DNA of 64,000 bases from assembly GCF_001428335.1 (NCBI RefSeq), contig NZ_LMSG01000001.1, positions 248,841-312,840 of the forward strand. The letters are read 5' to 3'. The notes below the pieces were generated by a model. The model was given only the letters and a program-made list of their open reading frames with translations. It made no database searches and was not told the DNA's origin. This stretch comes from Arthrobacter sp. Soil762 (lineage in GTDB: Bacteria > Actinomycetota > Actinomycetes > Actinomycetales > Micrococcaceae). Numbering within the stretch: position 1 is the stretch's first letter; each line of letters starts with the position of its first letter. A program made the translations under genes and the position numbers. Positions 28,142 through 36,115 of the stretch are shown piece after piece.

Positions 28142-29155
28142 TTACGGACCCAGAATTCTTGAAAGGTAACGGGCTACTGCCCTGACGGCGGCCATGGTGG
28201 TGGGATAGTCCATCCGGGTGGGGCCGAGCACACCGATCTTGGCAGTGCTGTCTGGTCCATAGCCCGTGGCCACCACGGAGGCTTCCGCGAGGCCGTCGTA
28301 CGGGTTTTCACGCCCGATGCTGACTGCCACGCCCCTCGGATCCTGCGCCATGTCGCTCAGGAGGCGCAGCAGGACAACCTGCTCCTCGAGCGCTTCCAGG
28401 ACCGGTCCGATACTGAGCGGAAAATCCACATTGGAGCGGGCGAGGTTCGCCGTTCCGGCCATGACCATGCGTTCCTCGCGGCTGCTGTGGGCGAGCGTTT
28501 CCAGCCCGTGGGCCAAGGCCTGGGCCGCCGCGCGCTGGCCCGGGCTGACGGACGAAACGACTCCCGGCAGCGAGGGGGTCAGCCGGCTCAGCGAGATGCC
28601 CGCGAGTGATCCGAGGAAGTGTGTCCGCAACGCGGCGATGGCGTCGTCGCCGAGGTCCTGGCCGACGTCGATCACGCGCTGTTCGACCTTGCCGGTGGTG
28701 GCGATGAGGACCACCAGGACCTGCCGGGGCGCGAGCAGGACGAATTCGATGTGGCGGATGGTGGCGCGGCTCAGATGCGGGTACTGGACTACGGCGACCT
28801 GGTTGGTCAGCTGCGACAGCATCCTGACGGTCCTGTCCAGGACGTCGTCCAGATCGTCTGCGCCCTCCAGCAGCGACTGGATTGCACGCCGTTCCGCGTG
28901 GGAAAGCGGCTTTACCGCTGAAATCTGGTCCACAAACAGCCGATAGCCTTTGTCCGTGGGGATCCGTCCGGCGCTGGTGTGCGGGGCCGTGATCAGGCCG
29001 TCGTCTTCCAAGGCCGCCATGTCATTGCGGATGGTGGCACTGGACACGCCGAGGTGGTGGCGTTCCACGAGCGCTTTTGAACCTACTGGCTCGCGGGAGT
29101 GCACATAGTCCTCCACGATGGCGCGCAGTACTTCGAGTTTGCGCGGCTCGCTCAT
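28142..29155 (-). CDS. hrcA: Heat-inducible transcription repressor HrcA
   Basis: This 337-residue repressor of class I heat-shock genes binds CIRCE. The N-terminal winged helix ('[33 protein letters not shown]') and a dimerisation/GAF-like C-terminal domain are present at normal length. ATG start with AGGTGGAG directly upstream. A CIRCE element lies 30 nt before the start, so hrcA-dnaJ-rsmE is autoregulated. Confidence 0.96.
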   Translation of the reverse strand: MSEPRKLEVLRAIVEDYVHSREPVGSKALVERHHLGVSSATIRNDMAALEDDGLITAPHTSAGRIPTDKGYRLFVDQISAVKPLSHAERRAIQSLLEGADDLDDVLDRTVRMLSQLTNQVAVVQYPHLSRATIRHIEFVLLAPRQVLVVLIATTGKVEQRVIDVGQDLGDDAIAALRTHFLGSLAGISLSRLTPSLPGVVSSVSPGQRAAAQALAHGLETLAHSSREERMVMAGTANLARSNVDFPLSIGPVLEALEEQVVLLRLLSDMAQDPRGVAVSIGRENPYDGLAEASVVATGYGPDSTAKIGVLGPTRMDYPTTMAAVRAVARYLSRILGP

Positions 29156-29185
29156 ACTCCACCTCCATCCGTGGTCACTACAGGG

Positions 29186-29212
29186 TTAGCACTCGACATG
29201 CCTAAGTGCTAA
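29186..29212. promoter_or_regulatory. CIRCE operator
   Basis: TTAGCACTC-N9-AAGTGCTAA matches the CIRCE consensus TTAGCACTC-N9-GAGTGCTAA at 17 of 18 positions. It sits just upstream of hrcA and about 90 nt upstream of the divergent DUF3097 start, so HrcA might also touch that gene. Confidence 0.95.
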
Positions 29213-29302
29213 CAGTCTAATATGAGTCACCCCGTTGTTAGCATTGGTACCGCTCCGGGCGAAATTCCGGGCCAGGATCTAGCGGCAAGGCGGAATCAAT
29301 CC

Positions 29303-30151
29303 ATGCAGTACCAGAACTGGGGTCCGCAGGAGATCACCGCGCCCGTGAGAAGCGAACTCCCTGAGGTCCCTGTGGAACGTGGCATGGTTCTCGAAGACGC
29401 CCAGTCAGGCTGGGTGGGAGCGGTGACCCGGGTGGAGAAGTCCGGTGGCATGCATGTAGTGGCCCTCGAAGACCGGCGCGGCAAGTCCCGGTCCTTCCGA
29501 CTGGGCTTCGGGTTCCTCCTGGAGGGGCAGCCCATCCGGCTTGTTCCCCCGGCGCCCAGGCAGGCCGCCCCCGTCGCCGCCGGCCGGACGGCGTCCGGCT
29601 CAGTCCGCGTGGCCGGCCAGCGTGCCCAGGTGGCCAAAGCCAGCAGGATCTGGGTGGAGGGAAAACACGACGCCGAACTCGTGGAAAAAGTCTGGGGCGA
29701 CGATCTCCGCGTAGAGGGCATCGTCGTCGAGCCTTTGCATGGCATTGATGACCTGGCGGGGGCAGTAGCCGCATTCGGTCCCGGTCCGGGGCGGCGGCTG
29801 GGCGTCCTGGTGGACCACCTGGTGCCGGACTCGAAGGAGTGGCGCATCGCTGCCGCCGTGATGGCCTCCCCCGGCGCGGTGGGGAATGTCCTGATCGTCG
29901 GGCACCCTTACGTTGACGTGTGGCAGGCCATCCGGCCCGCTGTACTGGGCATCGAACAATGGCCGGTGGTGCCCCGCGGGCAGGACTGGAAGACCGGAAT
30001 CCTGGCAGCGTTCGGCTGGCCGCACTCCACCAAGGAAGACATCGGGCTTGGCTGGCAAAAACTGCTGGGCGCTGTCCGCAGCTACGCGGACCTGGAAGCA
30101 TCACTGCTCGGGAGAGTAGAGGAAGTCATCGATTTCCTGACGGTGCCCTGA
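29303..30151 (+). CDS. DUF3097 protein with TOPRIM-like region
   Basis: This 282-residue protein is of the actinobacterial DUF3097 family, without an assigned function. The middle contains 'RIWVEGKHDAELVEKVW' and then 'RRLGVLVDHLVPDSKEWRI'. These resemble the E-G-K-x-D and D-x-D elements of TOPRIM nucleases such as RNase M5, so a nucleic-acid metal site is possible. The N-terminal part (1-90) looks like a small beta domain. The ATG at 29303 is preferred over the earlier frame to 29222, which would run into the CIRCE region. It is divergent from hrcA, a conserved neighbour pair. Confidence 0.82.
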   Translation: MQYQNWGPQEITAPVRSELPEVPVERGMVLEDAQSGWVGAVTRVEKSGGMHVVALEDRRGKSRSFRLGFGFLLEGQPIRLVPPAPRQAAPVAAGRTASGSVRVAGQRAQVAKASRIWVEGKHDAELVEKVWGDDLRVEGIVVEPLHGIDDLAGAVAAFGPGPGRRLGVLVDHLVPDSKEWRIAAAVMASPGAVGNVLIVGHPYVDVWQAIRPAVLGIEQWPVVPRGQDWKTGILAAFGWPHSTKEDIGLGWQKLLGAVRSYADLEASLLGRVEEVIDFLTVP

Positions 30152-30279
30152 CACCGGATCCGGCTCCTGGCGGCAGCATTTGGTGGCTGAACCAGTATTC
30201 TTGGTACTGCGGAGGCTGCAGTTGCTTCAGTCCGGCATTCTCCAACCCAGCACCATTGCACTTTCGAAGGAAGAAAACC

Positions 30280-30699
30280 GTGGCACAAAACGCACGCGAG
30301 CACCGGGACGACCACGGCGGCCAGGGCCGTTCCGAGTACCAGGGCGTTCCGGCTAATGCGCTGCCCCTGACGGCCAGCGAAGACCGCCAGTGGGCCACGC
30401 TGGCACATTTCGGCGGGATCCTCGGCTGTGTTCCGTCGCTGCTGATCTACCTGATTTTCCGTGAGCGCGGGCCGTTTACCGCCCAGGAATCCAAGGAAGC
30501 GCTGAACTTCAGCCTGCCGCCCACCATTGCGGCGCTGGTGGCCAATCTCCTGGTGTTCATTCCGGTGGTGGGAAATGTCTTCGCCGTCATCGCCACCCTG
30601 ATCTGGATTGCCCTGACCTGCTTCTCCGTGGCCGCAGGTATCCATGTCAACAAGGGCCAGCCCCACCGCTACCAATACAATCTGCGCTGGATCAAGTAG
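30280..30699 (+). CDS. DUF4870 membrane protein
   Basis: This 139-residue protein has a polar N-terminus (residues 1-35) and three hydrophobic segments. It carries the DUF4870 pattern 'LPLTASEDRQWATLAHFGGILG..PSLLIYLIFRERGPFTAQESKEALNFS' and ends 'AGIHVNKGQPHRYQYNLRWIK'. The molecular function of the family is unknown. GTG start with GAAGGAAG about 7 nt upstream. It is convergent with hemW, with only 20 nt between them and no terminator visible. Confidence 0.87.
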   Translation: MAQNAREHRDDHGGQGRSEYQGVPANALPLTASEDRQWATLAHFGGILGCVPSLLIYLIFRERGPFTAQESKEALNFSLPPTIAALVANLLVFIPVVGNVFAVIATLIWIALTCFSVAAGIHVNKGQPHRYQYNLRWIK

Positions 30700-30719
30700 C
30701 GGCACCAACGCGGGGCCGT

Positions 30720-31949
30720 TCAGTCCGGCAGGATCCTGCGGACCACTGCGTCGGCCAGCAGGCGGCCCTTCAGGGTCAATACCAGCTTGCCGTGGAAGGC
30801 AGCCGGCGGCTCCACCAGGCCGTCGGCAATGAGCCCAGCCACGGCGTGACGGCCGTGGTCGCCCAGCGTTGACGTGGCCAGCCCCGACACGAGCCGGGCC
30901 TCAAGCATCACGCGCTCCACGTCACGGGTTTCGGCGTCGAGGGTTTCCCGCCCGGCGGCCGGTGACAGGCCCTGAGCGAGCCGTCCGGCGTAGGCCGTGG
31001 GGTGCTTGACGTTCCACCACCGCACCCCGCCCACGTGTGAGTGTGCACCTGGCCCGATGCCCCACCAGTCGTCCCCGCGCCAGTACGCGAGGTTGTGCCG
31101 GCATGCCTGCTCCGGCGTCCGGGACCAGTTGCTGACCTCATACCAGCTGAGGCCTGCAGCGCCGATCAGCTGGTCGGCGAGTTCGTATTTGTCGGCGTGG
31201 TCGTCGTCGTCGATTCCCGGGACTTCACCACGGCGGATCTGGGCGGCCAGCTTGGTGCCGTCCTCGACGATCAGCGCGTAGGCACTGATGTGGTCAGGCT
31301 GGTAGGAGAGGGCCGTCTCCAGGGAGAACCGCCAGTCCTCCAGGGACTCCCCCGGCGTCCCGTAGATAAGGTCCAGGCTCACGGCCAGTCCGGCATCACG
31401 CGCCCACTGCACCACCTGCGGCACGCGGCTGGGCGTGTGCGTGCGGTCCAGGACCTTCAGGACATGGGGAACGGCAGACTGCATGCCAAAGGAAACCCGG
31501 GTGAATCCGGCGTCGGCCAGCACCTGCAGGGATGCCGGGGTGACCGAGTCCGGGTTTGCTTCTGTGGTCACTTCGGCGCCGGGTTCCAGGCCCCAATGCC
31601 CGACGGCGGCCGTCAGGATCCGCGCGAGGTCTTCCGCCGGGAGCAACGTGGGGGTGCCGCCGCCGAAGAAGACTGTGCTCAGCGGCCGGTCCGGAAGACC
31701 CGAGTTCCGCAGGACTATGGCGGCAAAGTCGACTTCGGACACGGCCGTGGTGGCGTAGGCGTCCTGTGACGCTCCGCCGCCCAGCTCGGTGGCCGTGTAG
31801 GTGTTGAAGTCGCAGTATCCGCAACGAACAGCGCAGAACGGGATGTGCACGTACAGCCCGAAGGCCCGGTCCGCCGCACGGTCCAATGCCTGAGCGGGCA
31901 GGAGACCGTCCGACGGCGCGGGGTCGCCGAGCGGAAGAATGCTAGGCAT
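30720..31949 (-). CDS. hemW: Radical SAM haem chaperone HemW
   Basis: This 409-residue radical SAM protein of the HemN/HemW group has the cluster motif C-x-x-x-C-x-x-C in 'PFCAVRCGYCDFNTYT' and a C-terminal HemN-like domain. It lacks the extended N-terminus of true oxygen-independent coproporphyrinogen oxidase HemN, so a haem-insertion role is more likely than haem synthesis. The aerobic respiratory gene content fits. It follows lepA by 36 nt, the classic lepA-hemW pair. Confidence 0.93.
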   Translation of the reverse strand: MPSILPLGDPAPSDGLLPAQALDRAADRAFGLYVHIPFCAVRCGYCDFNTYTATELGGGASQDAYATTAVSEVDFAAIVLRNSGLPDRPLSTVFFGGGTPTLLPAEDLARILTAAVGHWGLEPGAEVTTEANPDSVTPASLQVLADAGFTRVSFGMQSAVPHVLKVLDRTHTPSRVPQVVQWARDAGLAVSLDLIYGTPGESLEDWRFSLETALSYQPDHISAYALIVEDGTKLAAQIRRGEVPGIDDDDHADKYELADQLIGAAGLSWYEVSNWSRTPEQACRHNLAYWRGDDWWGIGPGAHSHVGGVRWWNVKHPTAYAGRLAQGLSPAAGRETLDAETRDVERVMLEARLVSGLATSTLGDHGRHAVAGLIADGLVEPPAAFHGKLVLTLKGRLLADAVVRRILPD

Positions 31950-31985
31950 TGCGGGGGCGTCCGGTGTTGCCGGCCACGGTCATCA

Positions 31986-33839
31986 CTACTTCTTGGCCTT
32001 GTCCTTGGACTCGTCGGTGGTCAGCGCAGCGATGAAGGCTTCCTGGGGGACTTCAACGCGGCCCACCATCTTCATGCGCTTTTTGCCTTCCTTCTGCTTC
32101 TCCAGCAGTTTGCGCTTCCGGGAAATGTCGCCGCCGTAGCACTTGGCCAGAACGTCCTTGCGGATGGCGCGGATGCTTTCCCGGGCGATGATCCTGGAGC
32201 CGATCGCTGCCTGGATGGGCACTTCGAACTGCTGGCGGGGAATGAGCTCGCGCAGTTTGCCGGTCATCATCACACCGTAGGCATAGGCCTTCTCGCGGTG
32301 CGTGATGGCGGAGAAGGCATCCACCTGTTCGCCCTGGAGCATGATGTCCACCTTGACCAGGTCGGCCACCTGCTCGCCGTCGGCCTTCCAGTCCAGCGAG
32401 CCGTAGCCCCGGGTCTTGGATTTGAGGATGTCAAAGAAATCGAACACGATCTCCGCGAGCGGCAGCCGGTAGCGGATTTCGACCCTGTCCTCGGACAGGT
32501 AGTCCATGCCGCCTATGACACCGCGGCGGCTCTGGCAGAGCTCCATGATGGCGCCCACAAACTCATTCGGCGCCAGGATGGTGGCGGCCACCATCGGCTC
32601 GCGGACCTCTGCGATCTTGCCGGACGGGTATTCGCTGGGGTTGGTCACATGGACCACTTTCTTGTCCTCCAGCGTTACCTCGTACTCCACGTTGGGGGCG
32701 GTGGAGATCAGGTCGAGATTGTATTCGCGTTCGAGCCGCTCCCTGGTGATTTCGAGGTGGAGCAGTCCGAGGAACCCGACGCGGAAGCCGAAGCCGAGCG
32801 CGGCCGACGTTTCGGGCTCGTACACCAGTGCGGCGTCGTTGAGCATGAGCTTCTCCAGCGCATCGCGGAGCACCGGGTAGTCCGTGCCGTCCAGCGGGTA
32901 CAGGCCGGAGAACACCATCGGCTTGGCATCCGCATAGCCGGGAAGGGACTGCGTGGCAGGCTTGGCAAGGTTGGTGACGGTGTCTCCAACCTTGGACAGG
33001 CGGACGTCCTTCACACCGGTGATGAGGTAGCCCACTTCGCCCACTCCGAGCCCCTTGGAAGGAGTGGGCTCCGGGGAGCTCACCCCGATCTCAAGAAGTT
33101 CGTGGGTGGCGCGGGTGGACATCATCTGGATGCGTTCGCGGGGGTGGAGCATGCCGTCTACGACGCGGACGTAGGTGACCACACCGCGGTACGTGTCGTA
33201 GACCGAGTCGAAGATCATGGCGCGCGCGGGCGCGTTTGGGTCACCCACGGGGGCCGGCAGGTCGCGGACGATTTTGTCCAGCAGGACCTCGACGCCCATG
33301 CCGGTCTTGCCGGAGACGCGGAGCACGTCGTCGGGGTCGCCGCCGATCAGGCTGGCGAGTTCGGCCGCGTACTTCTCAGGCTGGGCTGCCGGAAGGTCGA
33401 TCTTGTTCAGCACCGGGATGATGGTGAGGTTGTTTTCCATCGCCAAGTACAGGTTCGCGAGGGTCTGGGCCTCGATGCCCTGCGCCGCGTCAACAAGCAG
33501 GACCGCGCCTTCACAGGCGGCCAGCGAGCGGGACACTTCGTAGGTGAAGTCAACGTGGCCGGGGGTGTCGATCATGTTCAGCGCGTAGCTGGTGCCGTCG
33601 AGTTCCCAGGGCATACGCACCGCCTGGGACTTGATGGTGATGCCGCGTTCGCGCTCAATGTCCATGCGATCCAGGTACTGGGCCTTCATATCGCGGGACT
33701 TAACCACCCCGGTGTACTGCAGCATGCGGTCGGCCAGGGTGGACTTGCCGTGGTCAATGTGCGCGATGATGCAGAAATTCCGAATGATGGCCGGATCTGT
33801 CGCGGCGGGCACCGGGGCGGTGCGGGCCATGGGAGACAC
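31986..33839 (-). CDS. lepA: Elongation factor 4 (LepA)
   Basis: This 617-residue translational GTPase acts on 30S biogenesis and stalled ribosomes. The G domain shows '[15 protein letters not shown]' and '[12 protein letters not shown]'. It is followed by the EF-G-like domains and the LepA-specific C-terminus ('[25 protein letters not shown]'). The GTG at 33839 has AAGGA 6 nt upstream. ATG 33830 is an alternative. It is divergent from the MazF-like gene and followed by hemW. Confidence 0.96.
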   Translation of the reverse strand: MSPMARTAPVPAATDPAIIRNFCIIAHIDHGKSTLADRMLQYTGVVKSRDMKAQYLDRMDIERERGITIKSQAVRMPWELDGTSYALNMIDTPGHVDFTYEVSRSLAACEGAVLLVDAAQGIEAQTLANLYLAMENNLTIIPVLNKIDLPAAQPEKYAAELASLIGGDPDDVLRVSGKTGMGVEVLLDKIVRDLPAPVGDPNAPARAMIFDSVYDTYRGVVTYVRVVDGMLHPRERIQMMSTRATHELLEIGVSSPEPTPSKGLGVGEVGYLITGVKDVRLSKVGDTVTNLAKPATQSLPGYADAKPMVFSGLYPLDGTDYPVLRDALEKLMLNDAALVYEPETSAALGFGFRVGFLGLLHLEITRERLEREYNLDLISTAPNVEYEVTLEDKKVVHVTNPSEYPSGKIAEVREPMVAATILAPNEFVGAIMELCQSRRGVIGGMDYLSEDRVEIRYRLPLAEIVFDFFDILKSKTRGYGSLDWKADGEQVADLVKVDIMLQGEQVDAFSAITHREKAYAYGVMMTGKLRELIPRQQFEVPIQAAIGSRIIARESIRAIRKDVLAKCYGGDISRKRKLLEKQKEGKKRMKMVGRVEVPQEAFIAALTTDESKDKAKK

Positions 33840-34000
33840 GCAGGGTCCTTACTGTTGGCATTCATGCGACCACCACCAGGACGCACCGAAGGCACCCTGC
33901 GGCTGGACCGCACATTTGGAACTTCCAGTCTCCCACGTCCCGGCGCATCGTATTGCATTCAGGTCAAACCGGTACAAGGGCCCGGCGATAGTCTTGCCCC

Positions 34001-34549
34001 ATGCCTATCAACCTCCGCTCCTTGGCCAACGCCGTCCGGACCTCCGTCAGGGTCCTGCAGAAGTTCCGTACCGGGGCAACCCGATCTGCCGGACCGCGCA
34101 CGCCTGTACCGGCCCGCCAGGCGGCGCCGGTGAGGCCGGCCCCGCACGGCGTCTATCCTGGCGACTTTGCCGGCGCGGCGTCCATCCGGTACGCCCCGCA
34201 GCCCGACGGCAGTCCCGACCCCGGCGAGATTGTGTGGACCTGGGTGCCGTATGAGGAGGACCACGCCCGGGGCAAAGACCGTCCGGTTCTGCTGGTGGGC
34301 AAGAGCGGACAGTCCCTGCTGGGGGTAATGCTCACCAGCAGGGACCATGACCATGCCGGCAACGGATCCGGAGACTACGTGGACATCGGAACTGGCAGTT
34401 GGGACCGCCAGCAGCGGCCCAGCGAGGCGAACCTTGGACGGATCCTGCAGATCAGCCCGGACGCCATCCGGCGCGAAGGTGCAGTTCTGGACCGGAAACG
34501 CTTCGATCTGGTGGCTGCAGGCATACGGCGCCGACACGGCTGGAAATAG
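34001..34549 (+). CDS. PemK/MazF-like toxin family protein, no antitoxin visible
   Basis: This 182-residue protein has an Arg/Ala/Pro-rich first 65 residues. They precede a PemK/MazF-type domain ('PGEIVWTWVPYEEDHARGKDRPVLLVGK', then 'LLGVMLTSRDHD', ending 'RKRFDLVAAGI'). The family cleaves RNA when toxic. No small antitoxin ORF lies directly up- or downstream: the left neighbour is divergent lepA and the right is rpsT. This conserved standalone form may be a housekeeping RNase-like protein rather than an addiction module. The domain assignment is fairly sure and activity is not known. Confidence 0.78.
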   Translation: MPINLRSLANAVRTSVRVLQKFRTGATRSAGPRTPVPARQAAPVRPAPHGVYPGDFAGAASIRYAPQPDGSPDPGEIVWTWVPYEEDHARGKDRPVLLVGKSGQSLLGVMLTSRDHDHAGNGSGDYVDIGTGSWDRQQRPSEANLGRILQISPDAIRREGAVLDRKRFDLVAAGIRRRHGWK

Positions 34550-34581
34550 CCCGCCAAATGGCCAGCTTCCGGGGGGTCTGC

Positions 34582-34587
34582 TATTCT
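34582..34587 (+). promoter_or_regulatory. Possible -10 element for rpsT
   Basis: TATTCT preceded by TGC (extended -10 style) lies about 130 nt upstream of rpsT, in the gap after the MazF-like gene. It would give a long 5' leader. No clear -35 is visible. Confidence 0.35.
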
Positions 34588-34717
34588 GTATAGCTGTGTG
34601 TCCGTGCAGGTCGACGGCCACTGATGGTTGGCCGCCATAGGTATCCCCACGCCGCTCAGTCAATGGCCAATCTGAAAGCCCTCTAGACCATTTCCGCATT
34701 AAAAAGAGAGTTCACAC

Positions 34718-34978
34718 GTGGCTAATATCAAGTCCCAGAAGAAGCGCATCCTTACCAACGAGAAGGCTCGCCTGCGCAACAACGCAGTCAAGTCTGAGCT
34801 GAAGACGGCCATCCGCGCCGTCAACACCGCCGTTGAGTCCACCGACAAGGATGCAGCTGCCGCTGCCCTGCTTGTTGCCGGCCGCAAGCTGGACAAGGCT
34901 GTCAGCAAGGGTGTTCTGCACAAGAACAACGCAGCAAACCGCAAGTCGGCCATCTCCAAGAAGGTCAACGCGCTGTAA
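34718..34978 (+). CDS. rpsT: 30S ribosomal protein S20
   Basis: This 86-residue S20 binds 16S rRNA early in 30S assembly. It is very basic and entirely helical, with the family start '[11 protein letters not shown]' and 'RNKAVKSEL'-like '[12 protein letters not shown]', ending '[11 protein letters not shown]'. GTG start behind AAAGAGAG. A strong terminator follows. Confidence 0.97.
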   Translation: MANIKSQKKRILTNEKARLRNNAVKSELKTAIRAVNTAVESTDKDAAAAALLVAGRKLDKAVSKGVLHKNNAANRKSAISKKVNAL

Positions 34979-35006
34979 GGTTTCCAGTTCACCTGAACTG
35001 ATGATT

Positions 35007-35035
35007 GTGGCCGGCACCCGATGGGTGCCGGCCAC
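35007..35035. terminator. Terminator between rpsT and holA
   Basis: GTGGCCGGCACCC-GAT-GGGTGCCGGCCAC is a perfect 13-bp stem between convergent rpsT and holA. It probably serves both strands. Confidence 0.88.
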
Positions 35036-35098
35036 ACATCTTTAAGCCGCCAGCGTCTCTGCGCCAGAGCCACCTACCGCAGCCGCAATCCGCTGGGG

Positions 35099-36115
35099 TC
35101 AGTGCCCGCGAACAGAAGTTGCAATGACGGTCACCGCGTGCTCAACGGCATAGACGGGATCCCGCGAAAGTCCCTTGACCTGGGCATCGGCCTCGGCGGT
35201 GGCCTGGATGGAGCGGACCAGGCCCTCCGGGGTCCAACGGCGCACATCGCGCTGGGCCTGCTCCACGAGCCAGGGCTGCATGCCCAAATCCCGGGCGATC
35301 TGCGCCGGGGAGCCCTGGGCGCCGGCAACTTTTGCCACCGTCCGCAGCTTGGCTGCCAGTGCCGCCACCAGCGGAACGGGATCAGCCCCGGTGGCCAGTG
35401 CGTGGCGAAGGGTGGAGAGCGCCACTGGCCCGTTGCCGGCCATGGCAGCGTCCGCGACCTTGAAGGCCGTGGCTTCGATCCGGCCGCCGTAGTAGCGGTC
35501 CACCATCTCCGGGGTCACTGCTCCCGTGGCATCCGCGATGAGTTGGCTGCATGCCGCCGCGAGTTCCGAAAGGTTGGCGCCGACGGCATTGACCAGCGTC
35601 TGTACGGCGTCCGAGCTGATCTTCCGTCCAGCGCCCCTGAATTCCGTTGCCACGAAAGTGGCCTTATCCGCATCCTTCTTCAGGGGCTGGCAGTCAACTA
35701 CCGGCCAACCGCCGGCCTTGACGGCATCGAGGAGCTTCTTGCCGCGGACTCCCCCGGCGTGGCGCAGGACGAGCACCGCATCCGGCTCCGGGCGGGCCAG
35801 GTAGGTCAGTGCGTCGGCCAGGAAGGCGTCGTTCATGCCTTCAACGCCTTCGACCTCGATCAGTTTGCGCTCGCCGAAGAGTGAGGGACTGACGTTCATG
35901 GCGAGGGTCCCGGCTTCGTAGGTGCCGGCCGCGAGGCGGCTGACTTCAACGTCGGGGAACGCCGTGCGCACCTGGGTGCGGATATGGTCCATCGCACGGA
36001 TGCCGAGGTATTCCTCCGGTCCGCCCACCAGGACAATTTCGGCTGGCGTCACGTCCCGCCAGGTGGCCGTGTTGGACGCCGGAGTCTTGGTTCGTGTGTT
36101 CTGGGCTGCGGCCAT
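35099..36115 (-). CDS. holA: DNA polymerase III subunit delta
   Basis: This 338-residue clamp-loader delta subunit opens the beta sliding clamp. The AAA+-like fold lacks a P-loop, as expected. Visible are 'AEIVLVGGPEEYLGIRAMDHI', 'LFGERKLIEVEGVEG' and the conserved C-terminal 'KLRTVAKVAGAQGSPAQIARDLGMQPWLVEQAQRD'. ATG start with GGGAGGA about 7 nt upstream. Its first 67 nt overlap the comEC end, so comEA-comEC-holA is one unit. Confidence 0.94.
   Translation of the reverse strand: MAAAQNTRTKTPASNTATWRDVTPAEIVLVGGPEEYLGIRAMDHIRTQVRTAFPDVEVSRLAAGTYEAGTLAMNVSPSLFGERKLIEVEGVEGMNDAFLADALTYLARPEPDAVLVLRHAGGVRGKKLLDAVKAGGWPVVDCQPLKKDADKATFVATEFRGAGRKISSDAVQTLVNAVGANLSELAAACSQLIADATGAVTPEMVDRYYGGRIEATAFKVADAAMAGNGPVALSTLRHALATGADPVPLVAALAAKLRTVAKVAGAQGSPAQIARDLGMQPWLVEQAQRDVRRWTPEGLVRSIQATAEADAQVKGLSRDPVYAVEHAVTVIATSVRGH

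Noticed and set aside
31845..34133. A 762-codon open frame on the forward strand opposite hemW and lepA
   Set aside because: It is antisense to two secure genes. Its His/Gly/Val/Asp-rich composition is the reverse-strand echo of high-GC coding, and it has no family motif.
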